DNA from: Thinopyrum elongatum
Taxonomy: Eukaryota; Streptophyta; Magnoliopsida; Poales; Poaceae
Reading direction: 5' to 3'
Length of the DNA: 64,000 nucleotides
NCBI GenBank assembly: GCA_011799875.1
Contig: CM022302.1
Span: forward strand, 200,180,086-200,244,085
This document shows, piece by piece, positions 33,242-45,702 of the stretch (position 1 is its first letter; every line of letters starts with the position of its first letter). Both the position numbers and the translations under genes were made by a program. The notes below the pieces were generated by a model, which was given only the letters and a program-made list of their open reading frames with translations, ran no database searches and was not told the origin of the DNA.

Positions 33242-33631
33242 CTAGTACGAGGCGGCCATGTTCAGCAGGCCAAACGGCATGCGGACGTAGCTGCAGGGAT
33301 AGCCCCCACTCCGGCCGATGCGGGACGGCCAGAAGAAGTCCTGGGAAGCAGCCCTGTTGAGGCCTGGTATGTTGACACAGACGCGCAACCCGCTGCCCAC
33401 GTCGGGGGCCGCGGCTGCACTAGGAGGCCGTGCGGGGCGACGCTCGCCACGCATGGCCCTTGCCTTCTGAAGCTCCTTGATCGCCTTGATGGTGAAATCT
33501 CGCGCACCTGGCGCCTCACGCCGTGCGCCTTGCTCGCGGGGGTGCGCATCGAAGTACACCTCCAAATGGTGCCCGAGCACCTCCCTCGTCACCCTGGTCA
33601 GGTCAGAGGCTCCGCAGATAGGAGCCCCCAA
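33242..33631 (-). pseudogene. pol: G1 reverse-transcriptase remnant
   Basis: Minus-strand frame of ~129 codons resembling the N-terminal part of a Tat-type RT: TREVLGHHLEV, then FTIKAIKELQKA, RVCVNIPGLNRA and VRMPFGLLNMAASY. Compared with G2, the stretch between the PRID-like and the MPFGL motifs is shortened, removing the first catalytic Asp region. The YVDD motif and everything after it are absent. This is debris of pol, not a working gene. Confidence 0.8.
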
Positions 33632-33664
33632 GCCCGTCCCGAGGGAGGCGCCGGGAGCGCCTTC

Positions 33665-35857
33665 CTATGCGGGAGGAAGAGGCGCCCCAACAGCGGGTGT
33701 GGGGCCTGAAGTACCGTTGGCAGGTGCGCCAGCCCCCTGACGACTCTTGAGGAGGAGCTGCTTCTTCTTCTTGGGTTTGGTCTCAGGAGGCAGGACGGCG
33801 CCCTCATTGCCTGGGTTGTCAGCCGCCGCGGCTTGGTAGGCACGCTCGAGGGAGCACACCGCATCCTTTTCATCGTAGGCGACCGCGATGATGCTGCCAC
33901 TCCCTGGCATCTTGAGGACATTGTAGCCGTGGTGAGTTGCCGCCATGAACTTGGCAAGGGCCGGATACCCAAGGATGGCGTTGTACGGGAGGCCGATGTG
34001 AGCGACGTCGAAGTCGATTAGCTCGGTGTGGTAGTTGTTGCGGTTGCCGAAGGTGACTGGGAGACGTATCTGCCCCAGGGGGATGGTGGAGCCGTCGGTC
34101 ACCCCTGAGAAAGGCTTGGTTGGCAGAAGCTGATCATAGGGCACTTGGAGCGTCTCGAATGTCTCGACGGAGAGAACATTAAGCCCCGCGCCATTGTCGA
34201 TGAGGGTCTTGGTCACAAGGATGTTGCTGATGGTGGGTGTGCAGAGCATGGGAAGCGCGCCTCCGGCAGCCGAGCACTTGAGGTGATCCTTGGAGTCGAA
34301 AGTGATGGTGTACTGTGAGCACTTGAGGGGACGCGCAACCCCGAGTCTTGAGAGGGCCGCGTTCACTCCACGAGCGAACTGCTTGAAGATGCGTTGTGAC
34401 GCTGGGGCCTGTGCACCACCCAGGATGCAGGCGATAACACGAGGTTCTTGGAAGCCCCCAGCCCCGTCGTCCTGCCGGTTGTCATCGTTCCTCCTTGGCA
34501 GCGGTGGAAGCGGAGGGAGGCCAGCATTGCCCTGAGGATGGGCCTCACGAGGCTGATCACGCCAGAACCCGTCGCAAGGCTCGTCGCGCCAGTGGTCCTC
34601 ACGAGGCTGATCGCGCCAGTCCTGACGGGGGTCGCGGTTGTCCCAGCGGCCTCCACCGCGGCCTCCTCCGCGGCCATAGCCCCGGTCACCACGCTCGGGG
34701 CGACGACCAAGGCGCCCATCACGGAGGGCCCTGAGCCCTTGGCAGTCGTTGGTGTTGTGGCTGTGTACGTTGTGGAAGATGCAGAATGGGCGGTTGCCCA
34801 TGGGGGGTTCATCGTGGTCACGACCGCGCTTCATCTCAGGCTCAGCCGCAAGTACGGCGTTACCCTTGCGCTTCGCCTCCTTAGCCTTGGCCTTCTTGTC
34901 CTCAGGGTCTGCCTCAGGAAGCTCCAGGAGGGAGAGGCAGCCCTCCTCGGCCCTTGCACATTTATTCGCCAGGTTGAACATCTCTAGGGCTGAGCACAGG
35001 TCTTCGTTGATGGCGAGCTCCTCCTTCATCTTGACGTCCCGGACGCCTTCAGAGAATGCTGAGATGATGGCCTCGTCGGACGCATTCGGGATCCTAAGAC
35101 GGACATTCGTGAAATGTTGTATGTACTTGTGCAAGGTCTCGCCCGACTGCTGCTTCACGCGCCGCAGGTCGCCCACTGTAGGAGCGCGGTCGCGAGTACC
35201 CTGAAATTTGGCGATGAAACGCTCGCGAAGCTCGTCCCAGGAGGAGATCGACCCCACCGGGAGGTTTAGGAGAGCGCGCGCCGTCCTTGAGGACCATGGG
35301 GAACCAGTTCGCCATGACCTTGTCGTCGCCATTTGCCACTTCGATGCTCAGCGCGTAGAGCTGGAGAAATTCCGCAGGGTCAGGGGTGCCGTCGTAGCGC
35401 GGAGGCAAATCCGTCTTGAACTTGCTGGGCCAGACGACACGACGCATCTTCGGGGTGAAAGCATGGCAGCCCGCCGCACTCACAGGTGCGGGCCACACGG
35501 GTGGAGCTTGGTCTTGGCGCCCACGCGCCATCGCCTCCGGCGGCGCATGGTCCTGGTGCTAGCGCTGTGGCGCCGGGAGCGCGTGCGCATCGACATGCGG
35601 GCGCTGGATCACCTGGCAGCTTGCTTCATCGCGCGCCGGCGCCCAACGCGGCGGGTCACGCCGGGGTGCATCATGCCTGGGCTCGGGGTTGGTGCCGCGC
35701 AGAGGAGGAGGAGAAGGCGCGCCATGAGCCACGTCGCCCGCCTGGGATGGCGGGGGAAGGAGCGAGCGGGACGGCGCAGGGGCCTCGCCCGCGGCGCTGA
35801 CGAGCTCAGCGATGCGGCCAAGCCAGTCATCGTAGAGGCCATTGGCCGGGCGGTAAT
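33665..35857 (-). pseudogene. gag: G1 gag and protease
   Basis: Minus strand. The N-terminal end is cut at 35857 by the Athila-like LTR; an ATG at 35531 opens a frame with WPSKFKTDLPPRYDG. A frameshift near 35285 moves into the frame that carries the rest of the gag domain (SWDELRERFIAKFQGTR...), typical of plant gypsy gag. A short zinc finger with Cys/His ligands (FCIFHNVHSHNTNDC) follows, then an Arg/Gly-rich stretch (RGDRGYGRGGGRGGGRW). The protease domain holds TLIDNGAGLNVLS; the usual D-S/T-G triad reads D-N-G, a departure that may reduce activity. It stops at 33665, shortly before the RT debris. Apart from the frameshift it is well preserved while pol is deleted. Confidence 0.86.
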
Positions 35858-36987
35858 TGATACCTCTCCAACATATCTATAATTTTTGCTTGTTCCATGC
35901 TGTTATATTATCATTCTTGGTTGTTTTACAATCATTTTATAGCAACTTTATATCATTTTTTGGGACTAACCTATTGACATTGTGCCCAGTGTCAATTCCT
36001 GTTTTTTCCTTGTTTTTTACTTCGCAGAAAATCAATACCAAACGGAGTCCAAACGCAGCGAAACTTTTTGGAGATATTTTATGGACCAGAAGGAACAACT
36101 TGGGCCGAAGAAGTACCAGAGGGGTGCCTCGAGGGGGGCACAACCCACCTGGGCGTGCCCTGGTGGGTTGTGCCCACCTCGGTGACCTCCCGCACCGCCT
36201 CTTTGCTCTATAAATACCCCGAAAATGCAAAAACCCTAGGGGAGTCGACGAAAGACAATTCCAGCCGCCGCAAGTTCCAGAAACACCAGATCCAATCTAG
36301 ACACCATCAAGGAGGGGTTCATCATCCTCATTGGTGCCTCTCCGATGATGCGTGAGTAGTTCATTGTAGACCTTCGGGTCCGTAGTTAGTAGCTAGATGG
36401 CTTCCTCTCTCTCTTTTGATTCTCAATACAATGGTCTCTTGGAGATCTATTTGATGTAACTCTTTTTACAGTGTGTTTGTTGGGATCTGATGAACTTTGA
36501 GTTTATGATCAGATCTATTTTATCCATGAAAGTTATTTGAGTCTTCTTTTGATCTCTTATATGCATGATTACTTATAGCCTCGTATTTCTTCTTCGAATC
36601 TTTGGTTTAGTTAGGCCGACTAGATCAATTTTTCTTGCCATGGGAAGAGGTGCTTTGTGATGGGTTCGATCTTACAGTGCTCAATCCGAGTGACAGAAGG
36701 GGACATGACACGTATGTATCATTGCTATTAAGGATAACAAGATGGGGTCTATTCCTACATGAATAGATCTTGTCTACATCATGTCATCGTTCTTATTGCA
36801 TTACTTCATTTCTCCATGAACTTAATACAGTAGATGCATCTTGGATAGTGGTCGATGTGTGGAGTAACAGTAGTAGATGCAGGCAGGAGTCGGTCTACTA
36901 ATCTTGGACGTGATGCCTATATAATGATCATTGCCTGGATATCGTCATAATTATTTGAAGTTCTATCAATTGCCCAACAGTAATTTG
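35858..36987 (+). mobile_element. Athila-type (Sabrina/WHAM-like) LTR, interrupted
   Basis: Begins TGATACCTCTCCAACATATC and contains a TATA box TATAAATA (36209-36216), with CAACCCACCTGGGCGTGCCC upstream. From memory this start is that of the Sabrina/WHAM group of Athila-type gypsy elements. It follows GTAAT (35853-35857) inside G1 gag, the expected target duplication. The LTR is cut at 36988 by C2, so neither its end nor any coding part is visible; it could be a solo LTR. No gene within. Confidence 0.75.
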
Positions 36988-38749
36988 TGAAGGAAATATG
37001 CCCTAGAGGCAATAATAAAGTTGTTATTTTATATTTCCTTATTCATGATAAATGTTTATTATTCATGCTAGAATGGTATTGATCGGAAACCTAAATACAT
37101 GTGTGAATACATAGACAAACAACGTGTCCCTAGTGAGCCTCTACTTGACTAGCTTGTTGCTCAAAGATGGTTAAGGTTTCCTAACCATGGACATGAGTTG
37201 TCATTTGATAACGGGATCACATCATTAGGAGAATGATGTAATGGACAAGACCCATCAGTTAGCTTAGCAATATGATCGTTCAGTTTTATTGCTATTGCTT
37301 TCTTCATGTCAAATACATATTCCTACGACTATGAGATTATGCAACTCCCGGATACCGGAGGAATGCCTTGTGTGCTATCAAATGTCACAACGTAACTGGG
37401 TGATTATAAAGATGCTCTACAGGTATCTCCGAAGGTGTTTGTTGGGTTGGCATAGATCGAGATTAGGATTTGTCACTCCGAGTATCAGAGGGGTATCTCT
37501 GGGCCCTCTTGGTAATGCACATCATAAGAAGCCTTGCAAGCAAAGTGAATAATGAGTTAGTTACAGGATGATGTATTACGGAACGAGCAAAGAGACTTGG
37601 CGGTAACGAGATTGAACTAGGTATGAAGATATCGATGATCGAATCTCGGGCAAGTAACATACCGATGGACAAAGGGAATAACGTATGTTGTCACAACGGT
37701 TCGACTGATAAAGATCTTTGTAGAATATGTGGGAGCCAATATGAGCATCCAGGTTCCGCTGTTGGTTATTGACCAGAGAGGTTTCTCGGTCATGTCTACA
37801 TAGTTCTCGAACCCGTAGGGTCCGCACGCTTAACGTTCGATGACGATATTGTATTATATGAGTTATGTGATTTGGTGACCGAATGTTGTTCGGAGTCCCA
37901 GATGAGATCACAGACATGACGATTAGTCTCGAAATAGTCAAGAGGTAAAGATTGATATATAGGACGAGGGTATTCGGACACCAGAAGTGTTCCGAAGGGT
38001 ACCGGGTACATATCGGGTCGCCCCCGTCAAAAGATATGGGCCTTATGGGCCAAGAGGGGAAACACAGCAGCCACCAGGGGCTGCTGCGCCCCCCCCATAT
38101 GGGCCGAACCAGAGGAGAAGGAAAGAGGGGAAGGGAGAAGGAAAGGGGGATTAGGCCTCCCCCTTCCTTCCCTCCTCCCTCCTCTTTCCTTCCCCCTCCG
38201 GCAATTATGGAAGGGGGGGGGGGGGGGGGGAGGCCGAATTGGGGAGGACCCCAAGTAGGATTCCTCCTACTTGGGTCGGACCCTTGCTGCTCCCCTCCCC
38301 CTCCCACCTATATATACATGGGGAGGGGGCGCCTAGAACACACAACAACAATTGTTAGCCATGTGCGGCGCCCCCCTCCACAGTTTACGCCTCCGGTCAT
38401 ATCTTCGTAGTGCTTAGGCGAAGCCCTGCGCGGATCACTTCACCATCACCATCACCATGCCGTCGTGCTGACGGAACTCATCTACTTCCTCGACACCTTG
38501 TTGGATCAAGAGGATGAGGGACATCATCGAGCTGAACGTGTGCAGAACTCGGAGGTGACGTACGTTCGGTACTTGATCGGTCGGAGCTAGAAGAAGTTCG
38601 ACTACATGAACTGCGTTGTGAAACGCTTCCGCTTTCGGTCTACAAGGGTACGTAGACACACTCTCCCCCTCTCGTTGCTATGCATCTCCTAGATAGATCT
38701 TGCGTGAGCGTAGGAAATTTTTTGAAATTGCATGCTACGTTTCCCAACA
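36988..38749 (+). mobile_element. 5' LTR of C2
   Basis: 1762 bp, TGAAGGAAATATGCC to TTCCCAACA, matching C1 over nearly its whole length. It differs from C1 in a central C/T/G-rich block that here holds a run of 18 G (38213-38230). TATA-box region TATATATA at about 38310. Confidence 0.93.
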
Positions 38750-38750
38750 G

Positions 38751-39985
38751 TGGCATCCGAGCCAGGTCTATGCGTAGATGATATGCACGAATAAAACACA
38801 AAGAGTTGTGGGCGGTGATTGTCATACTGCTTACCGCCAATGTCTTATTTTGATTCGGCGGTATTGTTGGATGAAGTGGCCCAGACCAACCTTACATGAC
38901 CACGTTCATGAGACCGCTTCCACCGACAGACATGCAACTAGTTTTGCATAAAGGTGGCTGGCGGGTGTCTGTTTCTCCTACTTTAGTTGAATCGAATTTG
39001 ACTGCGGCCGGTCCTTGTTGAAGGTTAAAACAGCAAACTTGATAAATCGCCGTTGTGGTTTTGATGCGTAGGTAAGAACGGTTCTTGCTAGAAGCCCGTA
39101 GCAGCCATGTAAAACTTGCAACAACAAAGTAGAGGACGTCTAACTTGTTTTTGCAGGGTATGTTGTGATGTGATATGGTCAAGACATGATGTGATATACG
39201 TTATTGTGTGAGATGATCATGTTTTGTATGATATCACGCAACCGGCAGGAGCCTTATGGTTGTCTCTTTATTGTATGAAATGCAAACGCCATGTAATTGC
39301 TTTACTTTATCGCTATGAGTTAGCAATAGTTGTAGAAGCAATAGTTGGCGGGACAACCACGACGCAATGATGGAGATCAAGGTGTCGAGCCGGTGACGAT
39401 GGAGATCATGACGATGCTTTGGAGATGGAGATCAAAAGCACGAGATGATGATGGCCATATCATGTCACATATTTTGATTGCATGTGATGTTTATCTTTTA
39501 TGCATCTTATTTTGCTTAGTACGGTGGTAGCATTATAAGATGATCCCTTCACTAAATTTCAAGGTAAAAGTGTTCTCCCTGAGTATGCACCGTTGCGATA
39601 GTTCGTCGTGTTGAGACACCACGTGATGATCGGGTGTGATAGACTCTACGTTCAAATACAACGGGTGCAAGACAGTTTTGCACATGCAGAATACTCGGGT
39701 TAAACTTGACGAGCCAGGCATGTACAAACATGGCCTCGGAACACTGGAGACCGAAAGGTCGAACGTGAATCATATAGTAGATATGATCAACATAGAGATG
39801 TTCACCATTGATGACTACTCCATCTCACGTGATGACCGGACATGGTTTAGTTGATTTGGATCACGTATCATTTAGATGACTTGAGGGATGTCAATCTAAG
39901 TGGGAGTTCTTAAGTAATTTGATTAATTGAACTTAATTTATCATTAACTTAGTCCTGATAGTATTTGCATATCTATGTTGTAGAT
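38751..39985 (+). other. primer-binding site and leader of C2
   Basis: TGGCATCCGAGCC (38751-38763) is the Met-tRNA type primer site one base after the LTR. The leader is colinear with C1 12005-13227, with scattered substitutions. Confidence 0.88.
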
Positions 39986-40326
39986 CAATAGCTCGCGTAT
40001 AGCTCCCCTGTTTTATTTTGATATGTTCCTAGAGAAAACTAAGTTGAAAGATGATAGTAGCAATGATGCGGACTGGGTCCGTGATCTGAGGATTATCCTC
40101 ATTGCTACACAGAAGAATTATGTCCTTAATGCACCGCTAGGTGACAGACCTATTGCAGGAGCAGATGTAGACATTATGAACGTTTGGCAAGCTCGATATG
40201 ATGTCTACTTGATAGTTTAGTGCGCCATGATTTATGGCTTAGAACCGGGACTTCAAAAATGTTTTGAATGCCACGGAGCATATGAGATGTTCCAAGAGCT
40301 GAAATTGGTATTTCATACTCATGCCC
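39986..40326 (+). pseudogene. gag-pol: C2 gag fragment
   Basis: Aligns with C1 13226-13566. Where C1 has ATG GCC at the start of gag, C2 has ATA GCT, so the start codon is lost. The frame keeps MFLEKTKLKDD...DWVRDLRIILIA but has a TAG at 40218-40220 where C1 has CAG. It is truncated after about 115 codons by the H insertion at 40327. Of gag only the N-terminal portion remains. Confidence 0.88.
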
Positions 40327-43320
40327 TGTAACACTCCAAAAATTTTGGTTTTGATTTTTATCAAATTCTTTATTTGATTGGAAGGAGGTTATTTAAATTT
40401 TTCTAAAAGACTCTCCTTCTCAAAACTTTTAATGACAAATTTTTGTGGAGATCCTTTCTTGAATCCTGGTCTTGAGAGTTTTTCAACATGGGTTGGTTCA
40501 ACGCAAAGACTCTCTAGATGTTTTGTCATTTTTCCTCACTAAAAGAATTTATTTGAAATGGGGTTTATTCCTTCTCATTCAAGAATGCCCTATTCAAACC
40601 TCTTACCATAACTTGCATTTCAAAACTTTCTTCCAAAACCCTCCTCCCTACTTTGGGTCAAGTCTTGCACCTTATTCCATCAAGTTTTAACCTATTTCAG
40701 ATTTTTATTCTAATTGTTTTTCTTCCAAACAATTTTCTGTCATTTATTTGGACCTAGGTGATTTACAAAGGAACTGCCAGATTCCTTTGAGTATTGGTCC
40801 CAAATAAATTCCTCTGGCTAGTCCTTAGTACCCTCAACCTAGATCCATCAATAGCTGCTGGTCCACAGTTCAAATTTTTCAAAATTTGCTTGCTACAAGT
40901 TTGGACCAGATTTGCCATTTTTGGTGAAATTCATTCTTTTCCTTTTCCAATAATTCTGAGAAAATTCAGGTAGTCTCTGGATGCAACAAGAGACCACCCC
41001 TCCAAATTTCAGCTCAAGAAAAATTTTCCACGTGTGTCAAACATTTCGTCGAACAGCTGGCGTGCACTGTTCCTGTCAAATTCAGAAAAGTTCAGTGTTG
41101 GGTTCAGAGTCAGTGTCGTTTTCTTAAGAACCTCGTCGTCGATCTCGCCAGTGCGCGCGTTGGCGCCTTGCTCACTGCTCCCCCCTCTTATCCAGTGCGC
41201 CGCACGGTTGCTTGGCCGGTTGCGAGCGTCGGTGGCGACGTGTCGCGTCAACTCCGGCGCCTCCCGCAGTGGCAGTACCGCCCGTGGCGACCAGCAGAGG
41301 CCAGCGCTGCAGTACGGCGCCGCTCCGCACCGCCCACACCACCCTGAGCCTCCGCGTGGCCATCCTCTTCGCTGGGCACGCTGCAGTACCGTCGACGTGG
41401 CCTGAGCAGCGCAGAGCGCGCTCTCTGCCGCCGCCGAGCCCGTGAAGCTCCGTTCCGTCGAAACCACGGCAGCATGCCAAATCCGACCAAGTTTAACCGT
41501 TGAATGGAGCCAGTGGACCAATCCGAAGCCGCCCAATCGCCTTGACCTTCCGTCCAATCCCTGCCTCGCCATAATCACTCGCCGGAGTGATCCCGCTCTC
41601 GGCAACCACCTCGAGCCGGCTATAAATAGATGCCCCCGAGCTCGTTTTCGACCCAGCACCTCTCCTCCTCTCCTCAGAGCCTCGCCACACTCATCAGTGG
41701 GCCTCGGGAGAGCCTTCTTCCCCGACTCCGGCCGCCCCGATCCACTTCGGGCTCCGGCAAGATCCACTCTGGTGAGTGCACCCCCGCTTCCCAAACTTTG
41801 CCAGTAGCCTCCTAGTGCACCCACTTCCCTAACCCGCGCTTCAATTTGGCGTTTGCAGCTCTCTTCGGAGAGATCCATCCTCGACCGAACCGCCGTCCGC
41901 CGGAGTGGGAGCCGCCGTCGACGTGGTGCTCGCCGACGACCAACTCCACCACCCACAGACGCGCGAGAGCTCCGTGAGTCCGTAGGTACTTTCCGTTTCC
42001 CCTACCTCGCCGTGGATCGACACCGGCGACCACCGCGAGCCTCGGGCGCCGGTGAGCTCTATTCTGGTTTTTTAAACCTGACGGGTGGGACCCCCTCGTC
42101 AGCCTCTCCTCCCTCTCTCCGAACCATTTTCTGAAAGCGCCTTTGGGCAAAGTACGTTTTCTCTTTGGTTTGGCGTATTTCAATCCGAAACGTTTTCTGT
42201 TTATTCAAACTAGCCCCTGGATAGTTTCTGTTTCATCATAGATTGGTCCCTGGACTAAAACCTTAATAACTTTTAAACAAAAGATGATTTTGAGTTGATT
42301 CTTTTTCTGTCATCTTTATTTTTCTGTCTAGTTTTTAATCATATTTATTTGAAAAAAAATTGGAACAATTTTTATGCACGCACGGTATTTACGTTAGTAT
42401 TCGAATTTTTCTATAACGTAGATACCGAAGGAGGTGACGGTGCCGCCAACTTCGCCGAGCTAGACTCCGACTACTCTGAACCAGGCAAGCATGTTTGAAC
42501 CTTTGATATGATGAGTGTTTTTCATGTTTGCTTGAGTGGTTTTCTCATGGCATGTTTATATAAGCATTTGTGAATGTTATATCTCATGCAAAGCAAGTTG
42601 CAAGTGAGTTTCGAAACTTGAGGTGTTCATATGATGGTGAGATAACCTGATCATGTGGTGGCATGATAGGTTGCAAGCTGGTATTGTTGAAGCATGCCAG
42701 TGCTATATCAACTGTTTAACTCCAGTGTTAACGTGGATCAAGTCTTGTTCCCGTTCGTTCCCTTTCCGTGCTGCCACATGTTTTCTGCAAAGAATGCGGT
42801 TTAGTAAGTTGCAAACCTCTTTCCTTGTACACACCAAATAGAGGGGCCATGATGAGGGTTCCATGGCCCTGGATTAAAGCCTGTCATCCGGTCAGGGGGC
42901 ATGGGTGTTTCCGGTTGGGACCGAGAGGGGGGCACCCCTTAGAGCGCGCGATATAAATTTGATCCCATGCTATTCGAGGTGTTGGCCTTCCCGTCTTAGA
43001 GTTTTTCTTGAACGTTGCCTAGGGTGATTCCTAGCAGCGGGATGTGGAATGGGTGTGTACTGGTTAGATGTGTTTCTTCTAAAATACTGTAAACGGAACT
43101 AGTCCTTTGTGACTACTGAAATCCGTTGGCTGTGGGTAAATAGTACAAACTCTGCAGAGTCAAAACCATTCGAGTAACCAGGTCCATGGTCATGGACGTT
43201 GATTATCAGATCAGTGTCAGTCTCAGTGTCAGTCTCTGTGGCAGTCTCCGGAGAATAAACATGTAACTGAGAGTGGTAAACCCGGCTGAATGTTATTCCT
43301 GAGGATGGACTAACTAGTTT
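40327..43320 (+). mobile_element. long LTR of chromovirus-type gypsy H, first part
   Basis: Starts TGTAACACTCC inside C2 gag (TGCCC, 40322-40326, is the expected target duplication). TATA box TATAAATA at 41621-41628 is followed by a GC-rich transcribed leader. The LTR is very long: counted through 44445 it is ~4.1 kb, and a similar length results if 43321-52442 is removed and the LTR resumes at 52443. Such long LTRs with the initiator-Met primer site are typical of Tekay/Del-type chromoviruses and RIRE3/RIRE8-like elements. The GC-rich open frames on both strands at 41000-42200 lie within the LTR and show no domain. Confidence 0.8.
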
Positions 43321-43389
43321 ATTATTATGTACTGAATATTCCTTGGGATGATGTTACCTTCATGAGCTACTTGAATTTGAATGACGAAA

Positions 43390-43800
43390 TATAAGCCCTT
43401 TATGTGATGTCGCTCAGACGTCCGACTGTGGCATTCTTGTTATTTATTTTTGATATAAGCCCTTTATGTGATGTCGCTCAGACGTCCGACTGTGGCATTC
43501 TTGTTATTTATTACTTTGATATAAGCCCTTTATGTGATGTCGCTCAGACGTCCGACTGTGGCATTCTTGTTATCTACTTTTGATATAAGCCCTTTATGTG
43601 ATGTCGCTCAGACGTCCGACTGTGGCATTCTTGTTATTTACTTTGATATAAGCCCTTTATGTGATGTTCGCTTAGACGTCCGACTGTGGCACGTACTGCC
43701 ATGTGCTTTTCAATTAAGCCCTTTATGTGGTGTCGCCCTGACGCCCGACTGCGGCATGTTAATTTATTTTTACCTTCGAGGTGTCGCTTCAGACACCCGA
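43390..43800. repeat. ~62-bp minisatellite in H LTR, noisy copy
   Basis: Six units begin ATATAAGCCCTTTATGTG and contain GTCGCTCAGACGTCCGACTG, separated by TTCTTGTTATT-type linkers; the last is diverged. The counterpart at 52510-52860 has five. Confidence 0.9.
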
Positions 43801-44610
43801 TCGTTCTTCGGCTATTTTATGGGGATTTCAGGAGAACTACCGCCTGACTTCCTCCTTATTTATCTTGCAGTGCAAATTTATTACCTGAGTGTGCATTACT
43901 AACCTGCTCATCGCCATCATGTTTGCATTTGTTATATCTATGTCCAAACTGTCTTGCGAGTACATTCAAAGTACTCACCTGGCTTGTTGATTTGGCCAGA
44001 TGTTGACGAAGCGATCTTATGGATGAAGAGTACGATAGCGAGTCCGACACCTAGAGGAGTCCCAGTCAGTCCCTTGCGATCCTGGAGTTGGTCCCTGTAT
44101 TATTACGCTTCCGCTACTCAATAAGCATCATCGAGTCTCACTCCGACGCTTGATGAGTTGTTAGATTTTAGAGTCATGTCACCCACTTCACTGTGACATA
44201 TCCCCACCACTTTTATTACGAGTTAGTAGTTATCCCACCAACCCTTGTGTTATATCCGCCTTTATTGTAATATTGACGTGCTTGTAATAAATTGTTCAGC
44301 CTCAGCTCACCCCTGTAAAATATTTAATACTTCTGGATTTCTGTATCAAGGATTCGTCTACCAGTAAGGAGGATTTTTTTTTCTATACTGGTCTGACGAA
44401 AGGGTCGATTTTTCATAAATGTTTTATTGAAAATCAGTCTTGACAACCTTGGTATCAGAGCCAGGCTGATTGTAGGAAGCCACTAGGTGCGATCGCTAAT
44501 CGGTTATTAGCGTATAGGTGCTATTTTAACATTTTGCAAATTGTGGCAATTTTCTGTTAGTCATCATAAATTATGATTTGACTATCTGGAATTTTTGTCT
44601 ACTTTTGTAG

Positions 44611-45396
44611 ATGGCTGGCAGCGACTGTGAGTCACGGGTGTTCCCCAATGTACCTGAGGGGTTTATCAAGCTTCTCGCCTCCATCGCCAAGGTCGCGATC
44701 GGCGCTCGACTCGTCCAGAGTTCACACTCTACCACACAAGCTCAACGATAGCATGTCTATGCACCAGGCCGCGGTGCAATTCAAGGGAGGACATTCTGAG
44801 TCACCCGCTCCGATGCGTTGGGAGGGCCATGCCTACGGAAGGCATGCCATGCAGATGGCTGCCCGTGAGGCTAGTCTCGTCTCCGGGATGCGCTTCCTTC
44901 GATGAAGGCTCGTCGCTACCGCTACCTCCCCATGCCACGTCCCATACACTGTCACTATGCCTTCGCCTGCACTAGGGGAGAGAGAGATGAGGCTATTGAG
45001 ATGCTTGTTGAGTACCTCAAAGCTCTTAGGCAGCTTTTTGACAACCTCGTGGACGACTTTGTGCTGCCCGTATGGACTTAGTTCAGGGCTGTACCGCCAA
45101 CAGGAGGAACTCCTCCATACAGCGCCACCACTGTCATACATCTCGCCTCATCATCCTATGCACCTGCCATCTATCCCACCGCTCGCCGCCTGCCTACCAC
45201 TGAGGATTTTGACCATCATTGCTCCTACTCCAATTTGTGCCGCACACCTGCCACACCCCACCAGCTCCACAACCCATGCTCCGCGCCTAGAGCGTATTAG
45301 TGAGGAGGAGGTTGAATCTCCAGCATCACTAGACTTACACTTGGCAGGCCGAGGAAGTTTTTGCCATCTCCGACTGAGTGCGCCGAGCATCGTGTG
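44611..45396 (+). pseudogene. H ORF0, noisy copy
   Basis: Counterpart of the intact frame at 53682-54464. The ATG and first ~20 codons match, then single-base deletions (for example near 44705 and 44880) scatter the frame. The preceding primer-binding site is at 44450-44462. The indels are the kind seen throughout 43321-52442, so the damage may be technical. Confidence 0.75.
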
Positions 45397-45702
45397 ATTA
45401 CCAGCTGGTATGATATGTTTATATGTATATAGGCTTGGTGAGTAGTTTGTGTGCGCATCATGTAGGAGCTCGGAGAAGTGCACTAGCCTAAAACATGTCA
45501 GGAATGTGTACGCACATCCTGAGTGATGTATTGTATAATTACGGCTTGCTGTAAGATTTGTACTGAGCGTCCTTCTCCATGCGCAATCAAGTTTTTCTGA
45601 AAAATCTTGGAGTTGTTAATCTCTCTGCCTTTGCAAAATTATTTATTTTTGCTACTACTCAGTTTTCTCATGAGTTCTGCCAAAATACCCCAGAGTGGAA
45701 AT

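Larger units (their letters stand above)
6873..35857 (-). mobile_element. Tat-type Ty3/gypsy retrotransposon G1, split by nested insertions
   Basis: Minus-strand element. The 3' LTR is at 6873-7753, a plus-strand accessory gene runs from 8067 and resumes at 31149-31622, RT debris is at 33242-33631, and gag-protease is at 33665-35857. The Angela-type element C1 (9518-31143) interrupts the accessory gene with a perfect 5-bp duplication. An Athila-like LTR cuts gag at 35858, so the 5' LTR is not in the window. Most of pol (RT catalytic core, RNase H, integrase) is absent, making G1 a non-autonomous deletion derivative. CTCGCGAG/CTCACGAG words are scattered through LTR, spacer and coding parts. 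Confidence 0.85.
36988..40326 (+). mobile_element. second Angela/BARE-type Copia element C2, 5' part
   Basis: Same family as C1: identical LTR start, colinear leader, and gag in the same position. Only the LTR, leader and first ~115 gag codons lie here because the long-LTR gypsy H is inserted at 40327. ATTTG (36983-36987) is the expected left target duplication; its partner is beyond the window. Confidence 0.92.

Noticed and set aside
41009..41956. Long minus-strand open frame (~315 codons) and overlapping plus frames in the H LTR
   Set aside because: It lies in a GC-rich part of the LTR around the TATA box, has low-complexity Arg/Gly/Ala composition and no domain; frames are open on several strands at once.
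43390..43800. Regularly spaced repeats resembling a CRISPR array
   Set aside because: Units differ in length, the intervening sequence is itself repeated, and the context is a plant LTR; it is a minisatellite.
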